NCBI GenBank assembly: GCA_965262315.1
Contig: CBDHFJ010000032.1
Location: 1 to 64,000, forward strand
Source: JBCCFK01 sp965262315
GTDB lineage: Bacteria; Actinomycetota; Acidimicrobiia; Acidimicrobiales; UBA8592
DNA length: 64,000 nucleotides
Direction: 5' to 3'
Under the pieces are notes generated by a model. It was not told where the DNA came from and did not search any database. It saw only the letters and a program-made list of their open reading frames with translations. This document shows, in pieces, positions 28,870-37,232 of this stretch; the first letter of the stretch is position 1, and every line of letters starts with the position of its first letter. A program made the position numbers and the translations under genes.

Positions 28870-29314
28870 CGTCGATCTGCTCCGTGCCGCCCTCTTGGTT
28901 GGTGAGCTGGACATAGGCCAGCTGGAGCTGCTGCAGCGCGGTCGCGCAGCACCGGCTCGTTTCTCCCCCAGTCTGCCAGGAAGGGCGCTCACAATGCTGG
29001 TCATGGGCGTCGATCGCAACCTTGGCCTCGTCCAACGCCGGCGGCTGACCGCCGAGGTGGATCGCCGCGAGCTCGTACAGCCCCATGGCATGGTTCGCGA
29101 CCACCTCGGCGGCCGGCGTCTGTGCAATGCGCTCGCGTGCCTCGGCCAGCTCACGCGCCATGGCCTGGGCCTGGGCCTGCTGCTCGGGAGTCAGGTCGTC
29201 GTAGCCGGGGAGGTCGCTGAGGTCCTCGATGGCATCGGGTGCCGGCGCAGCGGGCTGCTGTGCCGGGCGGTCACGTGGGACCTCGTGCTCGCCGCCAGGT
29301 GTCCACAGGCTCAT
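28856..29314 (-). CDS. DUF1844 protein, disturbed by three single-base insertions
   Basis: Unknown function; commonly divergent from infC in actinobacteria. The N-terminal part is typical of DUF1844: MSLWTPGG, DLSDLPGYDDLTPEQQAQA, PAAEVVANHAMGLYELAAIHLGG. The middle reads as nonsense (DAHDQHCERPSWQTGGETS) before returning to LQQLQLAYVQLTNQEG. Removing one base each at 29005-29007 (GGG), 28960-28962 (TTT) and 28940-28941 (GG) restores IDAMTSIVSALPGRLGENEP and VLRDALQQLQLAYVQL. The three +1 errors cancel in frame, so the gene looks intact but encodes a scrambled stretch of about 22 residues. GGGAG precedes the ATG. Confidence 0.8.
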   Translation of the reverse strand: MSLWTPGGEHEVPRDRPAQQPAAPAPDAIEDLSDLPGYDDLTPEQQAQAQAMARELAEARERIAQTPAAEVVANHAMGLYELAAIHLGGQPPALDEAKVAIDAHDQHCERPSWQTGGETSRCCATALQQLQLAYVQLTNQEGGTEQIDDDDL

Positions 29315-29344
29315 GTCGTGCTCCCTCGGGATCGGGGGTGGGGG

Positions 29345-29376
29345 TGTGACCGGCCGGGTGGTGCCGGCTGGTCACA
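29345..29376 (+). promoter_or_regulatory. Imperfect inverted repeat between DUF1844 and infC
   Basis: TGTGACCGGCCGG and CCGGCTGGTCACA flank a short loop. It lies between the divergent genes, just upstream of a TAGCCT -10-like element at 29381-29386. It may be an operator or a terminator for neither gene; no T-run follows. Confidence 0.35.
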
Positions 29377-29394
29377 CTGGTAGCCTAGGAGGCC

Positions 29395-29586
29395 ATGTCG
29401 GGAACACGAGCCCGGCAGCATCAGCTCGGGGGTGCGTCCCCCGAGCAGCGGAAAGTGTCGTCGAGAGGCGGCCACCCGGCCAGCACCAGCTGCGCCGAGG
29501 TCCAACATCAGCCTCATGTCCGGCTCCGGCCGGTCGGTGTACGGCAGGTGCTGGCTTTCCGGTGCCTGCCGTTTTTCGTGCCCTGA
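29395..29586 (+). CDS. Possible leader ORF of the infC operon (63 codons)
   Basis: The ATG stands 8 nt after TAGCCT (TANNNT), the same geometry as this genome's leaderless genes. The frame (MSGTRARQHQLGGASPEQRK onward) runs through the attenuator hairpin and stops 7 nt after its T-run. The peptide is basic and unlike any family I know. It may be a translated leader that couples translation to attenuation, or a chance frame in a structured untranslated leader. Confidence 0.3.
   Translation: MSGTRARQHQLGGASPEQRKVSSRGGHPASTSCAEVQHQPHVRLRPVGVRQVLAFRCLPFFVP
29541..29576 (+). terminator. Attenuator terminator in the infC leader
   Basis: ACGGCAGG (29541-29548) pairs with CCTGCCGT (29565-29572) and is followed by a run of five T. 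It lies 80 nt upstream of infC, as in other infC-rpmI-rplT operons where L20 or related signals control read-through. Confidence 0.7.
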
Positions 29587-29590
29587 CACC

Positions 29591-29610
29591 CCGAACCGAT
29601 TACGGTTCGG
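29591..29610 (+). promoter_or_regulatory. Perfect 8-bp palindrome before infC
   Basis: CCGAACCG ATTA CGGTTCGG. It lies between the attenuator and the infC ribosome site. Either an operator-like DNA site or an RNA hairpin that could shelter the initiation region. Confidence 0.45.
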
Positions 29611-29655
29611 CTCACACACCCAACAGGAGAAACACGATTTGATCAGGAGCTTGCC

Positions 29656-30255
29656 ATAGCTGGGAATCAAGAGCCTCGCATCAACGACCGCATCCGGGCC
29701 CGTGAGGTCCGGCTCGTGGGCGCCGATGGTGAGCAGATCGGCATCAAGCCGCTGCCCGAGGCTCTTGCCGCCGCCCGTCAGCAGGGTCTCGACCTGGTGG
29801 AGGTCGCCGACAAGGCGAACCCGCCCGTCTGCCGAATCATGGATTACGGCAAGTACAAGTACGAGGCCGCACAGAAGGCAAAGGATGCCCGCAAGAAGGG
29901 CACCAACATCGTCGTCAAGGAAATGAAGTACCGGCCCAAGATCGGGCAGGGCGACTTCGACACCAAGACCCGCAAGGTCAAGGGATTCCTCGAAGAAGGT
30001 CACAAGGTCAAGCTGACCATCATGTTCCGGGGCCGCGAGGTCCAACATCCGGAGCTGGGACGCAGGATCCTCGACCAGGTCGCCGAGGTCGTCGAGGACA
30101 TTGCGAAGGTCGAGGCCTATCCCCGGCTCGACGGTCGAAACATGACGATGGTGCTCGGGCCGGACAAGAAGGCCTTGGAGGCCCGCAAGAAGGCCAAGGC
30201 CGTGGAGGAGTCGGAGGCGCAAGCGTCCGAGTCCGAGCCGGCCGTCGCCGACTGA
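29656..30255 (+). CDS. infC: Translation initiation factor IF-3, probable ATA start
   Basis: Binds the 30S subunit and checks start-codon pairing. The family N-terminus RINDRIRAREVRLVGADGEQIGIKPLPEAL lies upstream of the first ATG/GTG of the frame. The only codon fitting a start is ATA 29656, six nt after AGGAG (29645-29649); it yields 199 residues. Rare start codons (ATT, ATA, ATC) are typical of infC and allow IF-3 to repress its own translation. The core has PPVCRIMDYGKYKYEAAQKAKDARK and KVKLTIMFRGREVQHPELG. The C-terminus has a charged tail longer than usual. It heads infC-rpmI-rplT. Confidence 0.93.
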   Translation: MAGNQEPRINDRIRAREVRLVGADGEQIGIKPLPEALAAARQQGLDLVEVADKANPPVCRIMDYGKYKYEAAQKAKDARKKGTNIVVKEMKYRPKIGQGDFDTKTRKVKGFLEEGHKVKLTIMFRGREVQHPELGRRILDQVAEVVEDIAKVEAYPRLDGRNMTMVLGPDKKALEARKKAKAVEESEAQASESEPAVAD

Positions 30256-30412
30256 GGGCCGTCACCACCACCAGCAGGCACAACCCAGGAGAGCCGCACG
30301 GTTCGCCGCCACGCCGGGCACCCGGTGTCGGGGTCGAGCGCGGCCCGCCCCGCCGGTCCGCTCGTTCGCGTCCGGTCCACTGATCACGGTTTCCCCTCTC
30401 GGAGGAGTCCCC

Positions 30413-30607
30413 ATGCCGAAGATGAAGTCCCACAAGGGCGCAAAGAAGCGGTTCACCACCACCGGGTCCGGCAAGATCCGTCGGGGCCGCACCAACAAGC
30501 AGCACCTGGCGGCCGCGAAGTCGCCGAAGCGCACCCGCCAGCTCCGCCGGCCAGGCCTGGTCAGCGAAGCCGACGCACCCAAGGTGCGCAAGATGCTGGA
30601 CAGCTGA
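30413..30607 (+). CDS. rpmI: 50S ribosomal protein L35
   Basis: Small basic ribosomal protein. The 64-residue product has the full family pattern: MPKMKSHKGAKKRFTTTGSGKI, then RRGRTNKQHLAAAKSPKRTRQLRR and the ending VRKMLDS. CTCTCGGAGGAG precedes the ATG. The 157-bp gap from infC holds no recognised gene and is longer than the other spacers in this operon. Confidence 0.97.
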   Translation: MPKMKSHKGAKKRFTTTGSGKIRRGRTNKQHLAAAKSPKRTRQLRRPGLVSEADAPKVRKMLDS

Positions 30608-30619
30608 GGAGGTCGAGTC

Positions 30620-30982
30620 ATGGCACGAGTCAAGCGAGCAGTTCACTCGAAGAAGCGCCGCCGGCAGGTCCTCGGCCGCGCCAAGGGCTACTACGGCAAC
30701 AAGAGCCGCAGCTTCAAGTCCGCCAACGAGCAGGTCATGCATTCGGGGAACTACGCGTTCCGCGACCGCCGCGCCCGCAAGGGCGAGATGCGCAAGCTGT
30801 GGATCCAGCGGATCAACGCAGCCTGCCGCGAGAACGGCACCACCTACAGCGCGTTCATCGCCGGTCTCAAGGCCGCCGGGATCGAGATCGACCGCAAGAA
30901 CCTCGCCGAGATCGCCGTCAGCGATCCGGCGGCGTTCGCAGCGCTCGTGAGCGCGGCCGACGAGGCACGACCCGCGGCCTGA
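30620..30982 (+). CDS. rplT: 50S ribosomal protein L20
   Basis: Early-assembly 23S-binding protein and, in several bacteria, the feedback regulator of its own operon. The 120-residue protein shows MARVKRAVHSKKRRRQVL, AKGYYGNKSRSFKSANEQVMHSGNYAFRDRRARKGEMRKLWIQRINAA and GLKAAGIEIDRKNLAEIAV. It starts 12 nt after rpmI with TGAGGAGG as ribosome site. Confidence 0.98.
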   Translation: MARVKRAVHSKKRRRQVLGRAKGYYGNKSRSFKSANEQVMHSGNYAFRDRRARKGEMRKLWIQRINAACRENGTTYSAFIAGLKAAGIEIDRKNLAEIAVSDPAAFAALVSAADEARPAA

Positions 30983-31004
30983 CCCGCAGGTCCGATCACA
31001 CCAG

Positions 31005-31787
31005 ATGGACCCCCTGTCACCCCGCAACCCGCGGGTGCAGGAGGTCCGCCGACTCGCCCGCCAGGGCCGCCACCGTGCGGACCGGCGGGCGTTCGTCGTC
31101 GAAGGCCACAAGCTCGTCGACGAAGCCATCGCCGCCGGGTTGCGGCCAGAGGCCGTGTACCTCGAGGCCGGCCTCGACCGCGACTACGGCGACGGCCTCG
31201 CCGCGGGTGGCATCCCCTGGTGGGAGGTCACCGACGCCGCACTGTCGTCGATGGCGACCACGGTCACCCCGCAGCCCGTCATGGCGGTGGTGCCCATGCC
31301 TGAGCCCACCACGGTCGACGCATTCGCCCAGACCGGCCACGTGCTGGTGCTGGATGCGGTCAGCGATCCGGGAAACGCGGGCACCATCCTCCGGTCGGCG
31401 GAGGCGTCCGGCGCCGCCGGCGTGGTCTTCGGGCCCGGCAGCGTCGATCCCTACGCTCCCAAGGTGGTGCGGTCCAGCGCCGGCGCCGTCTTCCGCGTCC
31501 CCCTCGCCCGAGTGGACGACCTCAACGCCGCTGTCGACCAGCTGCGCTCGGCGGGCCGACGGAGCTACGGCACCGCGGCCGACGCCGGCGCCACCTACGA
31601 CGAGGTCGACCTCACCCAGGCGGCCATCGTCATGGGAAGCGAGGCGCACGGCATGGCCGACGACGTCCGCGGCGAGGTCGACGTCGTCGTCCGCATCCCG
31701 CAGGCCGGCGGTGGCGAGTCCCTCAATGTCGCGATGGCGGCAACCGTCCTCGGCTTCGAGGCCGCCCGCCAACGCCGTCGGCGCTGA
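31005..31787 (+). CDS. SpoU/TrmH-family 23S rRNA methyltransferase (RlmB/TsnR-like)
   Basis: Predicted ribose 2'-O-methyltransferase acting on rRNA. The 260-residue protein has an N-terminal substrate-binding domain (VQEVRRLARQGRHRADRRAFVVEGHKLVDEAI) and the SPOUT catalytic domain: VLVLDAVSDPGNAGTILRSAEASGA, IVMGSEAHGMADDV and IPQAGGGESLNVAMAATVLGFEA. A gene of this type regularly lies between rplT and pheS. It follows rplT by 22 nt. Confidence 0.9.
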   Translation: MDPLSPRNPRVQEVRRLARQGRHRADRRAFVVEGHKLVDEAIAAGLRPEAVYLEAGLDRDYGDGLAAGGIPWWEVTDAALSSMATTVTPQPVMAVVPMPEPTTVDAFAQTGHVLVLDAVSDPGNAGTILRSAEASGAAGVVFGPGSVDPYAPKVVRSSAGAVFRVPLARVDDLNAAVDQLRSAGRRSYGTAADAGATYDEVDLTQAAIVMGSEAHGMADDVRGEVDVVVRIPQAGGGESLNVAMAATVLGFEAARQRRRR

Positions 31788-31833
31788 CCGCCGCTCCGCC
31801 GCCACTGCCCGCTCCTCCCACGCCGTCCACCCC

Positions 31834-32100
31834 GAAACTGGGCAGGTTTCGCACCCCGAGGGTGCAGGCGTGGCCCGATTTGCGGTGCGCCGGGCCGTGT
31901 TGCCGAAATTGGGCGAGATCTGCACGTCAGGGGTGCACCGCTGCCAAGTTTCGGGAGAGGGAGGTGTCGTCGAGATTGGGCAGGTTTCGCACCCCGAGGG
32001 TGCAGGCGTGGCCCGATTTGCGGTGCGCCGGGCCGTGTTGCCGAAATTGGGCGAGATCTGCACGCCAGGGGTGCACTCCCTGCCAAATTTCGGGGAGGGG
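31834..32100. repeat. Cluster of four palindromic REP-like elements in a 138-bp tandem duplication
   Basis: Two 138-bp units begin at 31840 and 31978 and are nearly identical over about 105 bp. Each unit has two palindromes with one architecture: an outer arm of the type CGAAATTGGGC or CGAAACTGGGC, a 7-nt internal loop, an inner GCACC stem, a 3- to 7-nt loop, then the mirror arms ending GGCCCGATTT or GCCAAATTTCGG. A fifth copy of the same design lies between argB and argD (45002-45050). The 414-bp stretch between the SpoU gene and pheS has no credible gene. The arms could act as transcription terminators, but no T-run follows. Confidence 0.75.
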
Positions 32101-32145
32101 GAGGCCGTGGGTGCCAGGCTCACGTGAGGCCGTCGCCGTCGCCGA

Positions 32146-32151
32146 TAGCCT
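32146..32151 (+). promoter_or_regulatory. Candidate -10 element for pheST
   Basis: TAGCCT (TANNNT), 50 nt before the pheS ATG. The leader between is short and shows no T-box. Confidence 0.35.
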
Positions 32152-32201
32152 GCGGGAATCCGATTGCCACTCCGACCCCCGATCCGTCACGCTGAGCACC
32201 G

Positions 32202-33197
32202 ATGAGTACCCACGACACGCTGGTCGCCGATGCCGAGGCCGCAGCCGCTGCTGCGTCCGACCTCGACGAGCTCGGCGCGAGCCAGAGCGACTATCTCGGC
32301 AAGAAGGCCGCGATCAACCTGGCCAAGAAGGACCTCGGCGCCCTGGCGCCCGACCAGCGGGCTGAGGCCGGCAAGGTCATCAACGCTGCCCGCGAGCGGA
32401 TCGAGGCGGCATTCGCCGCCCGCCGCGCCGAGCTCGAGGCCGATGCCCGGGCGGCCCGGCTCGAGGAAGAGCGACTCGACCTCACCGAGGTCCGCAGTGC
32501 GCTGCGGCGAGGGCATGCGCACCTGGTCACCCAGGCCCGCGATCGTCTGGAAGACGTGTTCGTGGGCATGGGGTACACGGTTGCCGAGGGCCCCGAAGTC
32601 GAGAGCGCCTGGTACAACTTCGAGGCGCTCAACATCCCCGACTGGCACCCCGCCAGGGGCAGCTTCGACACCATCTTCGTCAACCTCGGCGAGCCCGAGG
32701 AAGTGATGTTGCGGAGCCACACCTCGCCGGTGCAGATCCGGACGATGGAGCACCAGGAGCCGCCGATCTACATCGTCGCGCCGGGTCGCACGTTCCGGAC
32801 CGACGCTGCCGACGCCACCCACCTGCCCGCGTTCAACCAGATCGAGGGGCTGGTGGTCGACAAGGGCATCACCATGGGCGACCTGGCCGGCACCATCGAC
32901 GAGTTCGTCAAGGCGTTCTTCGGCTCGGAGGTCAAGAGTCGCCTGCGGCCCAGCTACTTCCCGTTCACGGAGCCCTCGGCCGAATTCGACATCTCGCGCG
33001 CCGACGGTTCGTGGCTCGAGCTCGGCGGCTGCGGCATGGTCCACCCCAACGTGCTGCGCAACTGCGGCATCGACCCCGAGGAGTGGCAGGGTTTCGCCTT
33101 CGGCTTCGGCATCGACCGCCTCGCGGTCATGCGGTACCAGCTCGACGACATCCGTGAGCTGGTCAACAACGACGTTCGGTTCCTGGAGCAGTTTTGA
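32202..33197 (+). CDS. pheS: Phenylalanyl-tRNA synthetase alpha subunit
   Basis: Catalytic subunit of the heterotetramer charging tRNA-Phe. The 331-residue protein has an N-terminal coiled coil (about 1-90), then class II motif 1-like GYTVAEGPEVESAWYNFEALN, motif 2 VAPGRTFRTDAADATHLPAFNQIEGL and motif 3 GFAFGFGIDRLAVMRY, with SWLELGGCGMVHPNVL in the Phe pocket. The Ala at the pocket position sensitive to p-Cl-Phe could not be assigned with certainty. ATG 32202 begins the conserved coiled coil. Confidence 0.96.
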   Translation: MSTHDTLVADAEAAAAAASDLDELGASQSDYLGKKAAINLAKKDLGALAPDQRAEAGKVINAARERIEAAFAARRAELEADARAARLEEERLDLTEVRSALRRGHAHLVTQARDRLEDVFVGMGYTVAEGPEVESAWYNFEALNIPDWHPARGSFDTIFVNLGEPEEVMLRSHTSPVQIRTMEHQEPPIYIVAPGRTFRTDAADATHLPAFNQIEGLVVDKGITMGDLAGTIDEFVKAFFGSEVKSRLRPSYFPFTEPSAEFDISRADGSWLELGGCGMVHPNVLRNCGIDPEEWQGFAFGFGIDRLAVMRYQLDDIRELVNNDVRFLEQF

Positions 33198-33301
33198 ACC
33201 GCAATCGCAGCTTCGCTGCGCTCTGGCTGCTCTGCGGCTGCGCCTGAGGCGCCGGTCGTCGCTCGTCCCTCGCTCCTCCTAGTCAAAGAAACCGTGCGCT
33301 C

Positions 33302-35674
33302 ATGAAAGTTCTGCTCTCCTGGCTTCGAGAATTCGCTCCGGAGATCGATGGTGATCCTGTCGAGCTCGGGGAGGTGCTGTCGGGGCTCGGGCTGGCCGTC
33401 GAGGAGATGACGGTCACCGGCGAGGGGCTCGACGGGATCGTGTTGGCCAAGGTCCTGGACCTGCGGCCGCATCCCGATGCCGACAAGATTCAGCTCGTCG
33501 ACGTCGACATGGGCGACGGCGAGGCGCTGCAGGTCTGCTGCGGTGCCTTCAACATGTCGGTCGGTGACCTGATCCCGTTCGCCACGATCGGCACGGTCAT
33601 GCCCAACGGCATGGAGATCGCGCAACGCAAGATGCGGGGCCAGATGTCCAACGGCATGTGCTGCTCGGCAGCAGAGATCGGCCTCGGCGACGACCACGAC
33701 GGCATCCTGCTGCTCAGCGACCGCGCCGACGAGGGTTCCCTCGGCGCGCCCATCACCGAGGTCCTGGGGATCGAGCGCGACATTCTCTGGGACCTCGAGG
33801 TCAACGCCAACCGCCCGGACGCGATGTCGGTCGCCGGCGTGGCCCGCGACCTCGCCGCCGGCCTCGGCGTGCCGTTCTCGATGCCGGACTTCGAGATCGC
33901 CACGACTGACGAGTCGGTGACCGATGTCGCCAGGGTCGAGATCGTGGACCCGACCCTGTGCGGGCGCTTTCTCGCACGTGTCCTTCGAGGCGTGACCATC
34001 GGGACGTCGCCGCAGTGGATCCAGAACCGGCTGACGGCGCTGGGCATGCGGCCGATCAACAGCGTGGTCGACATCTCGAACTACGTGATGCTCGAGCTCG
34101 GCCAGCCCAACCACACCTACGACCTCGCCACCGTGCCCGACGGTCACCTGCGGGTCCGACGGGCCACCGATGGCGAGACCATCACCACCCTGGACGGGGT
34201 CGACCGCACGCTGACCGCCATCGACGGTGTGATCGCCGATGGCACCGACCGCGCCATCGGCATCGCCGGCGTGATGGGTGGCCTCGACACCGAGATCTCC
34301 GACGCCACCACCGATGTGCTGTTGGAGATGGCGTGGTGGGATCCGCCGTCGATCAGCCGCACGGTCAAGCGGCTCAATCTGCCGTCGGAGGCGTCGGTGC
34401 GCTACCGCCGCGGCGCCGACCACGGCGAGAACATGGATCGCGCACTCGACCGCTTCTCGCAGCTGATCGCCGAAGCCGGCGTGACCACTGCGTCGGGCAC
34501 CATCGACGAGCGCGGTGAGTTGCCGAGCACCGAGCCGATCCGAGTCCGCCCGGCGAAGGTCAACGGCCTGCTCGGCACCGACTTGAGCGCGAGTGACATG
34601 ACGGGTCACCTCACCTCGATCGGCTTCGGCGTCGACGCTGCCGGTGACGAGCTCGATGTCACGGTTCCCAGCTGGCGCTGGGACACCCAGACCGAGACCG
34701 ACGTGGCCGAGGAAGTCGCCCGCATGTTCGGCTACGCGAACATCGTGCGTACGGTCCCCAAGGGCGCCGACGCCGGCGGGCTGACCGAGTATCAGCAGGA
34801 CCGCCGTCTCGTGCGCCAGGTCCTCATGGGCGTCGGCTGCGACGAGACGTTCCCGATGCCGTTCCTGGCGCCGGGCGACCTGGCCAACGCCGGGCTTCCC
34901 GAAGAGGGCGTCACGCTGACCAACCCCCTCGTGCACGAGGAGTCGGTGCTCCGGACCTCGCTCATGCCGGGCCAGCTCAAGGCCGTTGCCTACAACCAGT
35001 CGCACCGAGTGCCCGACATCCGTCTCTTCGAGATCGGGCACGTGTTCTTGCCCTCGCCCGACGATCAGCTGCTGCCCGACGAGCGGGAGCACCTCTCCGT
35101 CGCGTTGGCGGGCGAGGAGGCTCCTGCGGCGGTCGCTGTGCTCGATGCGCTCGACAACGCCCTGGCACTGCCCAATGTGCAGCTGCGTTCGGCGTCGCCG
35201 GCCGGGATGCACCCGACCCGATCGGCCGAGATCGTCATCGCCGGCCGTGTTCGGGGCCATGTCGGCGAGGTCGACCCGGCCGTCCTGGCCGCCTACGGCG
35301 TCGAGGGGCGGGTCGCCTGGGTGGAGCTGGACTTGGGCTCGGTCCTCGAAGGACCCCACGGCAACCGCAAGTACACGCCGGTGTCCAAGTACCCGTCCAG
35401 CGACATCGACCTGGCGTTCGAAGTGCCGGAGGAGATCCCGGCATCGTCGGTGGCCGGGTCGTTGCGCAAGGGGGGCGGCAAGCTGTTGGTGGGCCTGGAG
35501 CTCTTCGACGTCTACCGCGGTCAGGGCGTCGCCGATGGTGCCCGCAGCTTGGCGTACCGCCTCCGGTTCCAGGCCGACGACCGAACACTCACCGATGCCG
35601 AAGTGGCCGAGGTGCGCCAGGCCTGCATCGACACCGTCCAGAAGCAGCAGGCGGGTACCACCCTCCGCGGCTGA
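33302..35674 (+). CDS. pheT: Phenylalanyl-tRNA synthetase beta subunit
   Basis: tRNA-binding and editing subunit paired with PheS. The 790-residue protein has an N-terminal EMAP-like tRNA-binding domain (about 40-150; GIVLAKVLDLRPHPDADKIQLVDVDMG), the B3/B4 editing region (TALGMRPINSVVDISNYVMLELGQPNHTYDL), the B5 domain (ETDVAEEVARMFGYANI), and a C-terminal FDX-ACB anticodon-binding domain (KYPSSDIDLAFEVPEEIPASSV, LFDVYRGQGV). The 104-bp gap after pheS is GC-rich, contains many GCTGC repeats and codes for nothing recognisable. No frame breaks are seen. Confidence 0.96.
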   Translation: MKVLLSWLREFAPEIDGDPVELGEVLSGLGLAVEEMTVTGEGLDGIVLAKVLDLRPHPDADKIQLVDVDMGDGEALQVCCGAFNMSVGDLIPFATIGTVMPNGMEIAQRKMRGQMSNGMCCSAAEIGLGDDHDGILLLSDRADEGSLGAPITEVLGIERDILWDLEVNANRPDAMSVAGVARDLAAGLGVPFSMPDFEIATTDESVTDVARVEIVDPTLCGRFLARVLRGVTIGTSPQWIQNRLTALGMRPINSVVDISNYVMLELGQPNHTYDLATVPDGHLRVRRATDGETITTLDGVDRTLTAIDGVIADGTDRAIGIAGVMGGLDTEISDATTDVLLEMAWWDPPSISRTVKRLNLPSEASVRYRRGADHGENMDRALDRFSQLIAEAGVTTASGTIDERGELPSTEPIRVRPAKVNGLLGTDLSASDMTGHLTSIGFGVDAAGDELDVTVPSWRWDTQTETDVAEEVARMFGYANIVRTVPKGADAGGLTEYQQDRRLVRQVLMGVGCDETFPMPFLAPGDLANAGLPEEGVTLTNPLVHEESVLRTSLMPGQLKAVAYNQSHRVPDIRLFEIGHVFLPSPDDQLLPDEREHLSVALAGEEAPAAVAVLDALDNALALPNVQLRSASPAGMHPTRSAEIVIAGRVRGHVGEVDPAVLAAYGVEGRVAWVELDLGSVLEGPHGNRKYTPVSKYPSSDIDLAFEVPEEIPASSVAGSLRKGGGKLLVGLELFDVYRGQGVADGARSLAYRLRFQADDRTLTDAEVAEVRQACIDTVQKQQAGTTLRG

Positions 35675-35686
35675 GCGCAGCGGTCC

Positions 35687-36424
35687 TCAGCCCGATTGAC
35701 GGATCGCGGCGAGCAACTCGTCCACCAGGTCCCCGGCGCCCTGGGTCCGGTCGCCGTATTCGGTGATCGTTCCGACGGTTCCGTCGGCGCCGTAGGAGGC
35801 GTACAGCCGGGTGTCGTCGATGGTGAGCGAGAGCGTGCCCTGCATGAGGTCGCCGTGGCGGGGCAACCCACCCCAGCCGTCCCAGCGCGTGTCGCTGTCG
35901 ATGTATCGGACCTGGTGCTCAGGCGAGGTCCACGTGCGCTTCGTCTCCACCGTGGTGGTGGTGCTCGGCTCCCGCCACTCGGGGCCGGGAGCGGTGGACG
36001 ATCCCCGTTCGACCTCCGGCTCGGTCGTGTGCAGGCCGAGCCTGGTGAGGGCGGTGTCGCTGACGCGCTGCATCTCGGCGCGGACCGTCGCTCGTGGCAC
36101 CCCGCCGATGTCGTGATCGACGCGGGTGCGCTCCATGGCCGCCCACCGGCGGCGCGCGGTGTCGTCCGCAGTCGGCGCTGACGCGAGCGTCTGGCGGAGC
36201 ACCGCGACGGCATCCGCCAGCGTGTGCGTCGGCGCGAGCCGTTCGGCCTCGGCGAGATGGCGATTGCTGATCCACGCCTCGTCGGGTGCGTCACCGGTGA
36301 CTCCGTCGTCGGCGACTCGGCGTGCGAACGCCCGGCCCGCCTCGGTTGTCAGGAAGCGGACACGTGCGCCGCCGATGCCCGGCTCGAAAGGCTCGTCGGA
36401 GATCGCACAGATCGGGGGTTCCAC
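35687..36424 (-). CDS. Protein of unknown function, 245 residues
   Basis: Not recognised. A soluble protein with no signal peptide or membrane span. The N-terminus (VEPPICAISDEPFEPGIGGARVRFL) leads into a helical charged region (residues 30-110). A beta-rich C-terminal half includes KRTWTSPEHQVRYIDSDTRWDGWGG and SLTIDDTRLYASYGADGTVGTITEYGDRT. The GTG at 36424 is chosen because a TACAGT -10 lies 8 nt upstream and the longer frame is a shadow of ecfT. It converges on pheT with a 12-bp gap. Confidence 0.6.
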   Translation of the reverse strand: MEPPICAISDEPFEPGIGGARVRFLTTEAGRAFARRVADDGVTGDAPDEAWISNRHLAEAERLAPTHTLADAVAVLRQTLASAPTADDTARRRWAAMERTRVDHDIGGVPRATVRAEMQRVSDTALTRLGLHTTEPEVERGSSTAPGPEWREPSTTTTVETKRTWTSPEHQVRYIDSDTRWDGWGGLPRHGDLMQGTLSLTIDDTRLYASYGADGTVGTITEYGDRTQGAGDLVDELLAAIRQSG

Positions 36425-36432
36425 CGATCCCG

Positions 36433-36438
36433 ACTGTA
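36433..36438 (-). promoter_or_regulatory. -10 element of a leaderless promoter for the unknown gene
   Basis: On the minus strand TACAGT (TANNNT) ends 8 nt before the GTG at 36424. Confidence 0.4.
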
Positions 36439-36467
36439 GAAGGTGGCTGTCGAGGGAACGCCGACGG

Positions 36468-37232
36468 TCAGAAGGCGAAGAACGCGGACACGGCGAGGCC
36501 GAGGGCCACGACGATGGCGAGCAGGTCGGCCACACGCCAGCGCGGCATCGGCGCATGGGGAGCGGTGGTCGAGCCACGCGCAACCATCGCGCGGCCGAGC
36601 TCCCCGGCGCGGCGATGCGCCGCCACGACCACCGTGGAGCTGAAGTCCACCGCTTCGCCCAGTGCGGCGCGGATGCCGGTTCGCCGGTCGGCCCGGTCGG
36701 GTCGGGTGCGGTAGGCATCGGTGACGGCTCCGACCTCCGTGCGGATCTCGGGGACCGAGCGCACCGCCAGCACGATCACGGTGCGCAGCTCGTCCACCGG
36801 TACCCGCAGCACGGCGAGCGGGCGAAGAAGGTTGGCCAGGCCCAGGCCGATCTCGGTGAGCGACGTCGTCCACGTCAGCAGCGCGGCGAACCCCACCAGC
36901 AGGATGCCGAGCGCGAGCAGCTGCAGGAACTCGAGGACGCCCCCGATCTCGACACCGCCGACCACCGGATCGCCGCCCGAGAACAGCGAGAACATGAAGC
37001 TGAAGGCGATGATCAGCAGGAACAGTCGAGGTGGCGGCGCCAGGATGTTGCGCGGCAGCCTCGACACCAGGAACAGTCCGACCAGGACGACCCAACCGGC
37101 ACCGATCGAACCCCAGCCCAGGTTGAAGGCGACGCCCATCGACATCGTCACCAGCCCCAGGATCTTCGCGTCGGCCCGGAGGCGATGAAGCGGTGACGCC
37201 CCCTCCAGGTGGCGGAACTGGATGGTTCTCAT
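36468..37232 (-). CDS. ECF transporter transmembrane subunit (EcfT/CbiQ family)
   Basis: Membrane scaffold of an energy-coupling-factor importer for a vitamin or metal. The 254-residue protein starts MRTIQFRHLEGASPLHRLRADAKILGL and has about five hydrophobic segments (e.g. TMSMGVAFNLGWGSIGAGWVVLVGLFLV, LFLLIIAFSFMFSLF, LLALGILLVGFAALLTW). It carries EcfT-like Ala-Arg-Gly coupling motifs around VARGSTTAPH and AVTDAYRTR. It overlaps the ATPase gene by 4 nt (ATGA). Substrate unknown. Confidence 0.85.
   Translation of the reverse strand: MRTIQFRHLEGASPLHRLRADAKILGLVTMSMGVAFNLGWGSIGAGWVVLVGLFLVSRLPRNILAPPPRLFLLIIAFSFMFSLFSGGDPVVGGVEIGGVLEFLQLLALGILLVGFAALLTWTTSLTEIGLGLANLLRPLAVLRVPVDELRTVIVLAVRSVPEIRTEVGAVTDAYRTRPDRADRRTGIRAALGEAVDFSSTVVVAAHRRAGELGRAMVARGSTTAPHAPMPRWRVADLLAIVVALGLAVSAFFAF

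Noticed and set aside
30256..30412. Small gene between infC and rpmI
   Set aside because: No start with a ribosome site and no recognisable product; probably untranslated spacer.
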